Below are positions 24,550 to 32,478 of a stretch of DNA of 64,000 nucleotides, one piece after another. Where the stretch lies: positions 110,228-174,227 of the forward strand of contig NZ_JAGLEJ010000010.1 of the NCBI RefSeq assembly GCF_023145115.1, given 5' to 3'. The position numbers and the translations under genes were made by a program. Every line of letters begins with the position of its first letter. Within the stretch, counting starts at the first letter, position 1. The notes under the pieces were generated by a model that was not told where the DNA came from, ran no database searches, and saw nothing but the letters and a program-made list of their open reading frames with translations. Source of the DNA: Algiphilus sp. Its GTDB lineage: Bacteria > Pseudomonadota > Gammaproteobacteria > Nevskiales > Nevskiaceae.

Positions 24550-26037
24550 GTGACACTGCCTGCTGACAAAGGCCAGGATGCAATCAGCTGGCGCGGCTAC
24601 CGCTCGGATACCTTCGACGAGCTCATCGATGCGAAGGGCCACCCGCGTGACGCGGCACGGGCGCTGACCGACTATCTCTCGCGGCTGACGCCGGCCGACC
24701 TCGCCGACCGCCGGCAGGCGGCGGAGCTGGCCATCAAGGCGCTGGGCGTGACCTTCACGGTCTACAGCGACAGCGACGGCCGCAATGTCGACCGGGCCTT
24801 CCCATTCGACATCATCCCGCGCACCATCGCGCGCCGCGAGTGGGACCGCACCGAGGCCGGCCTCAAGCAGCGCGTGACTGCGCTCAACCAGTTCATTGCC
24901 GACATCTACGGTCCGCGTCACATCATCCGCGACCGGGTCTTCCCGGAGGAGCTCCTCGCCGAGTCGGTCAACTTCCGACCGCAGTGCATGGGCGTGCGGC
25001 CCGCCGGCGATGTCTGGGCGCACATCTGCGGTTCCGACCTGGTGCGCGATGCCGACGGCACCATCTACGTGCTCGAGGACAACCTGCGCGTGCCCAGCGG
25101 CGTCTCCTACATGCTGGAGAACCGCATGGTCATCAAGCGGGTCTTCCCCGAGGTGTTCGAGACCAGCACCATCCTGCCGGTGGACGACTATCCGGCCCAG
25201 CTCTACGACACGCTGGCGGCGCTGTCACCGCGGCCCGCGGACCAGCCGGTCATCGGCCTGCTCACGCCGGGCATGTTCAACAGCGCCTACTTCGAGCACT
25301 GCTACCTGGCGCTCCAGATGGGCATCGAGCTGGTCGAGGGCGGCGATCTCTTCGTCGCCGACGACGACTGCTGCTACATGCGCACCATCCACGGTCCGCA
25401 GCGCGTCGATGTCCTGTACCGCCGCATCGATGACCTGTTCATGGATCCGGAAGCGTTCCATCCCGATTCCCTGCTGGGCGTGCCGGGCCTGATGCGCGCC
25501 TGGCGCGCGGGCAACCTGGCACTGGCCAATGCCCCCGGTGCCGGCGTCGCCGACGACAAGGTGGTCTACGCCTTCGTGCCGGAGATGATCCGCTACTACC
25601 TGGATCAGGACCCCATCCTGCCCAACGTGCCGAGCTGGCTGTGCATGCGCAGCGTCGACCGCGACCACGTGCTGGCCAACCTCGACAAGCTGGTGGTCAA
25701 GCCGGCCAACGAATCGGGCGGCTACGGCATGCTCATCGGCCCGCGCGCCAGCAAGGCGGAGCGCGAGGCCTTCGCCGACCGCATCCGTGCCAACCCGCGC
25801 AACTACATGGCGCAGCCGACGCTGTCGATCTCCACCGCGCCGACGCTCACCGACGACGGCATCGAACCGCGCCACCTCGACCTGCGGCCCTTCATCCTGT
25901 CGCGCGAGAATCCCTACGTGACCACCGGCGGCCTGACCCGGGTGGCGATGAACCGGGGCTCGCTTGTGGTCAATTCCTCGCAGGGCGGCGGCGCCAAGGA
26001 CACCTGGGTGGTGGAAACCGACGAGGAGCCGCGCTGA
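24550..26037 (+). CDS. Circularly permuted ATP-grasp family protein
   Basis: This 495-aa protein belongs to the COG2308-type ATP-grasp ligases. Conserved blocks include F-P-F-D-I-I-P-R, P-Q-C-M-G-V-R-P, V-L-E-D-N-L-R-V-P-S-G-V-S-Y and V-V-K-P-A-N-E-S-G-G-Y-G. The family is predicted to form amide bonds in a peptide or peptide-like product. It always travels with alpha-E genes and often with Anbu and transglutaminase genes. The GTG start has CGGAG 8 bases upstream. Its stop overlaps the alpha-E start by one base. Confidence 0.9.
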   Translation: MTLPADKGQDAISWRGYRSDTFDELIDAKGHPRDAARALTDYLSRLTPADLADRRQAAELAIKALGVTFTVYSDSDGRNVDRAFPFDIIPRTIARREWDRTEAGLKQRVTALNQFIADIYGPRHIIRDRVFPEELLAESVNFRPQCMGVRPAGDVWAHICGSDLVRDADGTIYVLEDNLRVPSGVSYMLENRMVIKRVFPEVFETSTILPVDDYPAQLYDTLAALSPRPADQPVIGLLTPGMFNSAYFEHCYLALQMGIELVEGGDLFVADDDCCYMRTIHGPQRVDVLYRRIDDLFMDPEAFHPDSLLGVPGLMRAWRAGNLALANAPGAGVADDKVVYAFVPEMIRYYLDQDPILPNVPSWLCMRSVDRDHVLANLDKLVVKPANESGGYGMLIGPRASKAEREAFADRIRANPRNYMAQPTLSISTAPTLTDDGIEPRHLDLRPFILSRENPYVTTGGLTRVAMNRGSLVVNSSQGGGAKDTWVVETDEEPR

Positions 26038-27023
26038 TGCTGTCGCGTACCGCCGAGAACATCTACTGGTTCGGCCGCTACCTCCAGCGCGCCGAGAACA
26101 CCGCGCGGCTGGTCAACGTCCAGGCCTATCTGTCGCTCGACCTGCCGCGGCGCGTACCGCTGTCCTGGGGCTCGCTGGTGGACATCCTGGGCGCCGGCGA
26201 GCTCTTCGCGGGCCGCTACGACAGCCCCGGCGAGGCCGAGGTGGCGCACTTCATCATCGCCGACGAGCGCTTCACCGGCTCGCTGCGCAGCACGCTCGAC
26301 GCGGCGCGGGAGAACCTGCGCGCGACCCGCGAGACGCTGCCCAGCGACATCTGGGAGAAGCTCAACGAGCTGCACGCCATGGTGATCGCGCGCGGCAACT
26401 CGGTGGCCTACCGCCGGGTGCGCACCGACCTGCTGCGCGAGGTCATCGAGGGCTGCCTGACCATCATGGGCATGCTGGTCAACAACATGAGCCGGGGCAC
26501 CGGCTTCCAGTTCCTGCGCCTGGGCATGGCGCTGGAGCAGGCCGACATGACCACGCGCATCGTCGACGCGCGCTCGGGTGGCATGGTGCCCGACGGCGAG
26601 ACCGACGAGCTCGCGCCCATCCGCGCCACCCAGTGGATGAGCGTGCTGAAGAGCCTGCACGCCTACCAGATGTACCGGCGGCAGCAGCGCACTCGCGTCA
26701 CCGGACCGCGCGCGCTCGCCTTCCTGCTCCACGACCCCACCTTCCCGCGCAGCGTCGCGTTCTCGCTGTGGTCGATGCAGCAGACGCTGCCGCGCCTGCC
26801 CGAGCACCCCGAGCTGCGCCAGGCGCTCGATGCCGCTGTACAGCTGGTGGCCGGCGCCGACGTGCGCGCACTGCTCGCCGATGATGACGACAGCGCGCTG
26901 GGGCGCATGCTGGACGACATCCAGCTCGCGCTCGGGCGCGTGCACGAACGCGTCGACGCGTGCTTCTTCCAGCGACAGACGCAGCAGCAGGCGCTCGAGA
27001 ACGCCGAAGCGACGGACGCGTAG
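26037..27023 (+). CDS. Alpha-E domain-containing protein
   Basis: This 328-aa all-helical protein has the family start M-L-S-R-T-A-E-N-I-Y-W-F-G-R-Y-x-x-R-A-E-N-T-A-R. The start overlaps the ATP-grasp stop in TGATG, a sign of translational coupling. Alpha-E proteins have conserved Glu/Arg residues and are of unknown activity, thought to act with the adjacent ATP-grasp ligase. It converges on the Anbu gene. Confidence 0.9.
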   Translation: MLSRTAENIYWFGRYLQRAENTARLVNVQAYLSLDLPRRVPLSWGSLVDILGAGELFAGRYDSPGEAEVAHFIIADERFTGSLRSTLDAARENLRATRETLPSDIWEKLNELHAMVIARGNSVAYRRVRTDLLREVIEGCLTIMGMLVNNMSRGTGFQFLRLGMALEQADMTTRIVDARSGGMVPDGETDELAPIRATQWMSVLKSLHAYQMYRRQQRTRVTGPRALAFLLHDPTFPRSVAFSLWSMQQTLPRLPEHPELRQALDAAVQLVAGADVRALLADDDDSALGRMLDDIQLALGRVHERVDACFFQRQTQQQALENAEATDA

Positions 27024-27026
27024 CGC

Positions 27027-27050
27027 CGACCGCGCGCGGGGCGGCGGTCG
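27027..27050. terminator. Possible shared hairpin between alpha-E and Anbu genes
   Basis: CGACCGC and GCGGTCG form a 7-bp stem with a 10-base loop in the 30-base gap between convergent genes. There is no T run, so its role as a terminator is weakly supported. Confidence 0.3.
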
Positions 27051-27053
27051 CGA

Positions 27054-27860
27054 TCAGCGCAGACGCAGGACCGATGCGCTGGCGCCGCCGGCTTCGGCGC
27101 CGTCGTCGGGATGACCGGTACCGGGCGCACGACCGGCCTCCCAGTCGAAGCGCGGCAGCTTCGAGAAGATCGACTCCAGGTTGCGCGCCCAGCTCTCCTT
27201 GAGCTCCGCGTAGTACGGCGTGTCCGTGTCGAGCCGCATGCGGTGCGTGATGTCGAGCGCATCGGTCGGCACCACTGCGAGATCGAGCGGCGGCCCCACC
27301 GACAGGTTCGACCGCATGGTCGAGTCCAGCGATACCAGCGCGCAGCGGGCGGCATCCTCCAGCGTCGTCTGCTGACGGATGATGCGATCGAGGATGGGCT
27401 TGCCGTACTTGTGCTCGCCGATCTGCAGGAACGGCGACTCCGGCGATACCGTGATGTAGTTGCCCAGCGGGTAGATCAGGTAGACCTGCGGTTCCTCGCC
27501 GGCGATCTGCCCGCCGAGGATGAGGGTGGTCTCGACCGTTGCACCGCCTTCGCTGGCGTCGACCTGCTTCTGCGCGCGCTTGGACAGCGTGCCGACGTAT
27601 TCCGCGACCTCGTACATGCTGGACAGCGTGCGGATCGAGGGCCCGTCGTTCTCGGCCTGAAGGTCCCGCTTGATGGCGGCGAGCACGGCCTGCGTGGTGG
27701 CGAGATTGCCCGCCGACATCAGCACGAAGACGCGCTCCCCCGGAAACTGGAAGCTGTGCAGCTTGTTGTAGGTGCGCACGTCGTCGACACCGGCGCTGGT
27801 GCGCGTATCCGCCGCGAAGACGAGGCCGCGGTCGACCTTGATGGCGATACAGTAGGTCAT
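27054..27860 (-). CDS. Anbu-type proteasome-related peptidase
   Basis: This 268-aa protein belongs to the Ntn-hydrolase family COG3484 (Anbu, ancestral beta subunit). With the start at 27860 the N terminus reads M-T-Y-C, which puts the nucleophile Thr directly after the removable Met, and Asp18 and Lys33 fall at the proteasome active-site positions. A GTG at 27869 would bury Thr behind three extra residues. The partners seen in other genomes, ATP-grasp and alpha-E, are convergent neighbours, but no transglutaminase gene is adjacent. Confidence 0.92.
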   Translation of the reverse strand: MTYCIAIKVDRGLVFAADTRTSAGVDDVRTYNKLHSFQFPGERVFVLMSAGNLATTQAVLAAIKRDLQAENDGPSIRTLSSMYEVAEYVGTLSKRAQKQVDASEGGATVETTLILGGQIAGEEPQVYLIYPLGNYITVSPESPFLQIGEHKYGKPILDRIIRQQTTLEDAARCALVSLDSTMRSNLSVGPPLDLAVVPTDALDITHRMRLDTDTPYYAELKESWARNLESIFSKLPRFDWEAGRAPGTGHPDDGAEAGGASASVLRLR

Positions 27861-27998
27861 GGTGGGCACGAACGGCCGCAGGGAGAGAATGTCGCATTGT
27901 AAGCAGCTTCCGGGCCGCGGCGTGATGCGCCTGTCGTGTCATGATGGATCGCTGTCGGCCCGCCGCCGCCGTCCGTCCGGAATTGCCAGGAGACCGCC

Positions 27999-28592
27999 AT
28001 GAGCACAATCGATTTCTACTACGACGCTGCCAGTCCCTACACCTACCTCGCCGCCACCCAGATCGACGACATCGCGTCGCGGCACGGCCGCAGCGTGGTC
28101 TACAAGCCGATGCTGCTGGGCAAGGTGTTCGAGGCCACCGGCAACCGCATGCCGGCGGCGGTGCCCGCCAAGGGCAAGTACATGATGGGCGACCTGCAGC
28201 GCTGGGCGGCCTACTACGGTGTGCCCTTCGCCTTCCCCAAGGTGTTCCCGGTCAACAGCAAGCTGGCGCAGCGCATCGGCTGCGTGCTGCCCGGCGAGCA
28301 GGTCGGCCAGTGGGCGCGCGAGATCATGCACAGCTACTGGGTCGAGGGGCACGACATCGGCACCGCCGAGGGCATCCGCACCGCCACCGAGCGCATGGGC
28401 CTCGACGGCGATGCCCTCATCGCGGAAGCCGAGGCCGAGCCCGCCAGGACCCGGCTGCGCACGCTCACCGAGGAAGCGGTCGAACGCGGCGTCTTCGGTG
28501 CACCGACCTTCTTCGTCGACGACGCCATGTTCTGGGGCTGCGACCGGCTCGGCCTGCTCGAGCACCATCTCGGCCACGCGCGGGCCGCGTGA
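27999..28592 (+). CDS. 2-hydroxychromene-2-carboxylate isomerase/DsbA-like (kappa GST) protein
   Basis: This 197-aa thioredoxin-fold protein has a D-F-Y-Y-D-A-A-S-P-Y start in which Ser12 replaces the Cys of DsbA, as in kappa-class GSTs and HCCA isomerases. The C-terminal V-F-G-A-P-T-F-F-V-D-D-A-M-F-W-G is typical. The likely reaction is a glutathione-dependent isomerisation or conjugation, with the substrate unknown. Its stop overlaps the alpha/beta hydrolase start in GTGA, so the pair is an operon. Confidence 0.9.
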   Translation: MSTIDFYYDAASPYTYLAATQIDDIASRHGRSVVYKPMLLGKVFEATGNRMPAAVPAKGKYMMGDLQRWAAYYGVPFAFPKVFPVNSKLAQRIGCVLPGEQVGQWAREIMHSYWVEGHDIGTAEGIRTATERMGLDGDALIAEAEAEPARTRLRTLTEEAVERGVFGAPTFFVDDAMFWGCDRLGLLEHHLGHARAA

Positions 28593-29488
28593 GCGGCCGC
28601 AGCGAGCATCTGGAGGCACGCGGGCTCGTCTTCCACGTCAACCGCTGGGGCGCCGACGGCGCACCGGCCATCGTGGTGCTGCACGGCTGGGGCGACTGCG
28701 GCGCGACCTTCGCGCCGCTGGCCGAGTGCTGGGCGGAACACGGCCCGGTCGCCGCACCGGACATGCGCGGGTTCGGCGGCACGCAGCACGCCGGCGGCAC
28801 CGACTACCTCTTCCCGGAGTACATCCCGGATCTCGACGCGATCCTCGACCGGCTCGCACCGAACGGCCCGATCGTGCTGGTCGGCCACAGCATGGGCGCG
28901 CAGATCGCCAGCCTCTATGCCGGCATCCGGCCCGAGCGCGTATCGCATCTGGTGCTGCTCGACGGCCTTCACCTGCCCGACAGCGATCCCGACCGTGCGC
29001 CGAAGCGCTATCGGCAATGGCTCCACCAGCTCGCGCAGCCGCCCGAGATCAAGCGCTACGGCGACTTCGACGAGCTGGCGGCGCGCATCCGGCGACAGCA
29101 TCCGAAGCTCGACGCGCAGCGCGCCGACGCCATCGCACGCGCCTGGGGCGAGGCCGACGGCGACGGCGTGCGCCTGCGCATGGATCCGGTCCACCGGCGG
29201 CGCGGCCCGCTGCTCTACCGCGCGGCCGAGTCGATGGCGATATGGCGCGAGATCACGGCCCCGGTGCTGTTCGTCGACGGCGGCGCCTCGCCGTTTCCCG
29301 ACGCCATCGATGCCGCCGAGCGGACCCGGCGCCGGGAGTGCTTCGCCGACCACTCGGTCGTCACCATCCCGGACACCGGCCACATGCTCCACTTCGAGGC
29401 CCCGGACGCCACCGCAGCGGCCGTCACCCGATGGCTGCACGCGCAGGGGGCTCCGGCCGCCGCCGCGCACGGCACCGACGCGGCATGA
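28589..29488 (+). CDS. Alpha/beta hydrolase
   Basis: This 299-aa hydrolase has the oxyanion H-G-W-G region, nucleophile Ser101 in G-H-S-M-G, and His in D-T-G-H-M-L-H-F-E near the C terminus. The start is a GTG overlapping the preceding stop. A substrate cannot be assigned from sequence. Coupling with a kappa-GST-like protein suggests aromatic or xenobiotic metabolism, as inference. purD follows after 73 bases. Confidence 0.88.
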   Translation: MSGRSEHLEARGLVFHVNRWGADGAPAIVVLHGWGDCGATFAPLAECWAEHGPVAAPDMRGFGGTQHAGGTDYLFPEYIPDLDAILDRLAPNGPIVLVGHSMGAQIASLYAGIRPERVSHLVLLDGLHLPDSDPDRAPKRYRQWLHQLAQPPEIKRYGDFDELAARIRRQHPKLDAQRADAIARAWGEADGDGVRLRMDPVHRRRGPLLYRAAESMAIWREITAPVLFVDGGASPFPDAIDAAERTRRRECFADHSVVTIPDTGHMLHFEAPDATAAAVTRWLHAQGAPAAAAHGTDAA

Positions 29489-29561
29489 GCCCTCCGCAGC
29501 GCCGCGCAGGGGCCTCCACGGAACAGTAAGCTTGCCCACCCGCACAACCATCGCAATCTTC

Positions 29562-30824
29562 ATGAAAGTCCTCGTCATCGGCGGCGGCGGCCGCGAACAT
29601 GCTCTCGCCTGGAAGCTCGCGCAGTCACCGCGCGTCGACGAGGTGCTGGTCGCCCCCGGCAACGCCGGCACCGCGCGCGAGAGCGGCTGCCGCAACATCG
29701 CCGTGAGCGCCGAGGACATCGACGCATTGCTGGCGCTGGCGCGCGAGGAGGGTGTCGGCTTCACCGTGGTCGGGCCCGAAGCGCCGCTCGCTGCAGGCGT
29801 CGTGGACGCCTTCGCCGAGGCCGGACTGCGCTGCTTCGGCCCGCGCCGGGCGGCCGCACAGCTGGAAGCCTCCAAGGCCTTCACCAAGGCTTTCCTGGCC
29901 CGCCACGGCATCCCCACCGCCGACTACGCCACCTTCACCGAGGCCGATGCCGCCTGCGCCTGGATCGACGAGCGCGGCGCCCCCATCGTGGTCAAGGCCG
30001 ACGGCCTGGCCGCCGGCAAGGGCGTGGTGGTGGCACCGGACGTGGCCACCGCGAAGCAGGCCGTGCACGACATGCTGGGCCTGGACGGCGCGCGCGTGGT
30101 CATCGAGGAATGCCTGCTCGGCGAGGAAGCCAGCTTCATCGTCGTCGCCGACGGCACCGACTACGTCGCCTTCCCGAGCTCGCAGGACCACAAGCGCATC
30201 GGCGACGGCGACACCGGCCCCAACACCGGCGGCATGGGCGCCTACTCGCCGGCCCCGGTGGTCACCGAAACCGTCGAGCAGCGCATCCGCGACACCGTCA
30301 TCGCGCCGACCCTGGCCGGCCTGGCGGCCGACGGCATCGCCTTCACCGGCTTCCTGTACGCCGGCGTCATGATCGACGCCGACGGCAACCCGCGCGTGCT
30401 CGAGTTCAATGTCCGCATGGGCGATCCGGAGACCCAGCCGCTGCTCATGCGCCTGCGCTCGGACCTGCTCGATCTGCTCGAGGCCGCGGTCGACCACCGC
30501 CTGGACGCGGTAACGCCGGACTGGGACGAGCGCGCCGCGCTCGGCGTCGTCCTCGCCGCCGAGGGCTACCCGGCGTCGGCGCGCAAGGGCGACGCCATCG
30601 GCGGTCTCGACGGCGACACCCCGCCCGCCACCAAGGTCTTCCACGCCGGCACCCGCGTCGGCGACGACGGCAGCGCCATCACCGACGGCGGCCGCGTCCT
30701 CTGCGCCTGCGCCCTCGGCGCCGACATCGCCGAAGCCAAGGCGCGCGCCTACGACGTCGTCAACATCATCGACTGGCCGGGGATGCAGTATCGGCGCGAT
30801 ATCGGGTGGCGGGCGTTGCGGTAG
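29562..30824 (+). CDS. purD: Phosphoribosylamine--glycine ligase
   Basis: This 420-aa ATP-grasp GAR synthetase performs purine synthesis step 2. Features are M-K-V-L-V-I-G-G-G-G-R-E-H-A at the N terminus, V-V-K-A-D-G-L-A-A-G-K-G-V-V-V, Q-D-H-K-R-I-G-D-G-D-x-G-P-N-T-G-G-M-G-A-Y and E-F-N-V-R-M-G-D-P-E-T-Q. It is complete. purH, the usual neighbour in many proteobacteria, is not beside it here. Confidence 0.97.
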   Translation: MKVLVIGGGGREHALAWKLAQSPRVDEVLVAPGNAGTARESGCRNIAVSAEDIDALLALAREEGVGFTVVGPEAPLAAGVVDAFAEAGLRCFGPRRAAAQLEASKAFTKAFLARHGIPTADYATFTEADAACAWIDERGAPIVVKADGLAAGKGVVVAPDVATAKQAVHDMLGLDGARVVIEECLLGEEASFIVVADGTDYVAFPSSQDHKRIGDGDTGPNTGGMGAYSPAPVVTETVEQRIRDTVIAPTLAGLAADGIAFTGFLYAGVMIDADGNPRVLEFNVRMGDPETQPLLMRLRSDLLDLLEAAVDHRLDAVTPDWDERAALGVVLAAEGYPASARKGDAIGGLDGDTPPATKVFHAGTRVGDDGSAITDGGRVLCACALGADIAEAKARAYDVVNIIDWPGMQYRRDIGWRALR

Positions 30825-30917
30825 AGAACTGGGTCAGTCTCCCGGAAGCAACGATGTAGCAGCTCTCGTCGCCCTCTTGTGCGCTCCGATTCCGCGCCAG
30901 GGAACCCGCGAGCGCCT

Positions 30918-32264
30918 TCAGCCCGCGGCCCCCAGCACTGCCGCCGCGATCGAGAAATAGATCACCACCCCGGTGACGTCGGCGATGGACGCCACCAGCG
31001 GCGCGCTGGCGGTCGCCGGGTCGACTTTCAGGCGCGACATCATGAAGGGCAGCGACATGCCGATGAGACTGCCGACCACGACCACGATGATCATGGTCAG
31101 CGCCACCACGCCGGCGATGTCGGGTCCGCCGCGCCAGGCGCCGATGCCCGATATGGCCACCGCCATGGTGGCGCCGAGCAGGCTGGCGACGAGAAACTCG
31201 CGGCCCAGCATGCGGCCCCAGTCGCGCATCTGGACGTCGCCGGTGGCGAGGGCGCGCACCATCAGCGTGGAGGCCTGCGAGCCGGCGTTTCCGGCGCTGG
31301 CGATGAGCAGCGGCAGGAAGAACAGCAGCGCCAGGTGGGCGGCGATGGTGTCCTCGAAGTGGGCGATGCCAGCGCCCGAGAAGATGTTGCCGAAGACCAG
31401 CACCACCAGCCAGAACACGCGGCTGCGGTAGAGGCTGGTGATGCTGGCATCGCGGATGCTGCCGACCAGCGCTGCCGAGCCGCCGGCCTTGTGGAAGCCC
31501 GCAGTGGCGGCTTCCTCGGCGACGTCCATGGCGTCGTCGTAGGTCACGATGCCGATGAGCCGCGCGTCGGGATCGGTCACCGGCAGCGCGATCAGGTCGT
31601 ACTTGGCGATCATCTTGGCGGCTTCGTCGCGCGCCTCGTCGGCGTCGCAGTGGATGGGCTCGCGCTTCATGAACTGCTCGACGCGCGCGTGCGGCGGCGC
31701 GACGATGAGATCGCGCAGCGAGACGGTGCCCATGAGGTGGCGCAGCTCGTCGACCACGTAGGCCTGGTAGATGGTCTCCTTGTCGGGCGCCACGCGCCGC
31801 AGCTGCTCGACCGCCTGACGCGCGGTCAGCTCGGGGGTGAGGGTGGCGTAGTCGGAGGTCATCACCGAGCCCACCGTGCCCTCCTCGTAGGCCGCCAGTC
31901 GGCGGATGTCCTCGCGCTCGACCTGGGCCAGCGCCGGCAGCAGGGTTTCCTGCGCCTCGCCGGGCAGCGCGTTGTAGAGGTCGGCACGCTCGTCGGCCGA
32001 CATCTCGACGAAGAGCGCCACCAGCTCCCGGCGCGCCATCAGCTGCACGATGGCGAGCTGGAACTCGGGCGGCAGGTAGCCGAAGATCTCGGCGCGGGCA
32101 TCGGACGGAACCTGTGTCAGCAGGCGCCGGACATCGGTCGGCTCGAGCTCGGCAAGCGTGGCCGCCACGTCCGCCGGATGGGTCTGGCGCACGATGAGCG
32201 GGAAAATGCTGTCGTCGCCGTTGATCGCGGCGCGGAGAGAGAACAGCACTTCTTCGCGTTCCAT
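30918..32264 (-). CDS. mgtE: Magnesium transporter MgtE
   Basis: This 448-aa Mg2+ channel has an N-terminal superhelical domain (to about residue 125), two CBS domains (about 130-255), then five transmembrane helices with the pore motif G-N-A-G-S-Q-A-S-T-L. The N domain and CBS pair close the pore when cytosolic Mg2+ is high. The ATG at 32264 is chosen because AGGTGG lies just upstream. The frame is open to 32432, but that stretch would be a low-complexity Arg/Pro extension. A good promoter lies far upstream, leaving a leader of about 168 bases. Confidence 0.95.
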   Translation of the reverse strand: MEREEVLFSLRAAINGDDSIFPLIVRQTHPADVAATLAELEPTDVRRLLTQVPSDARAEIFGYLPPEFQLAIVQLMARRELVALFVEMSADERADLYNALPGEAQETLLPALAQVEREDIRRLAAYEEGTVGSVMTSDYATLTPELTARQAVEQLRRVAPDKETIYQAYVVDELRHLMGTVSLRDLIVAPPHARVEQFMKREPIHCDADEARDEAAKMIAKYDLIALPVTDPDARLIGIVTYDDAMDVAEEAATAGFHKAGGSAALVGSIRDASITSLYRSRVFWLVVLVFGNIFSGAGIAHFEDTIAAHLALLFFLPLLIASAGNAGSQASTLMVRALATGDVQMRDWGRMLGREFLVASLLGATMAVAISGIGAWRGGPDIAGVVALTMIIVVVVGSLIGMSLPFMMSRLKVDPATASAPLVASIADVTGVVIYFSIAAAVLGAAG

Positions 32265-32302
32265 GGGCCACCTCGATGCGTCCCGAGACGGCCCGGACGA
32301 CG

Positions 32303-32316
32303 GTGCCCGCGGGCAC
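32303..32316 (-). repeat. Palindrome in the mgtE leader
   Basis: GTGCCCGCGGGCAC is a perfect palindrome in the predicted mgtE leader, 39 bases before the ATG. In RNA it can form a 5-bp stem with a CGCG loop. It lies just after the short leader reading frame. Confidence 0.4.
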
Positions 32317-32335
32317 TGCCGCCTGTCGCGCCTCG

Positions 32336-32383
32336 CTACGCGGACTGGTTGACGGAGCGGGAACCGGGACTCGGATCGTCCAT
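32336..32383 (-). CDS. Putative 15-codon leader peptide of mgtE
   Basis: Within the predicted leader lies ATG-15 codons-TAG encoding MDDPSPGSRSVNQSA. Its acidic, proline-containing start recalls MgtL (M-E-P-D-P-T-P), the Salmonella mgtA leader peptide through which low Mg2+ is sensed. The ribosome-binding site is weak, and a frame of this size can occur by chance. It is listed as a candidate only. Confidence 0.25.
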   Translation of the reverse strand: MDDPSPGSRSVNQSA

Positions 32384-32438
32384 GCGCTCGGTGAGGAATC
32401 AGGGGAGTGCGCCGCGGCCGGTGCCGCGGCACGCGCGC

Positions 32439-32466
32439 ATCATAGACGCGCGCCGGGTCTTGTCAA
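32439..32466 (-). promoter_or_regulatory. Sigma-70 promoter of mgtE
   Basis: Reading the minus strand, a perfect -35 TTGACA (32466-32461), a 16-base spacer and -10 TATGAT (32444-32439) form one of the best sigma-70-like promoters in the window. The start point should be near 32432, about 168 bases before the mgtE ATG. The -35 lies close to the end of the upstream gene. Confidence 0.7.
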
Positions 32467-32478
32467 CCGCATCGCGGA

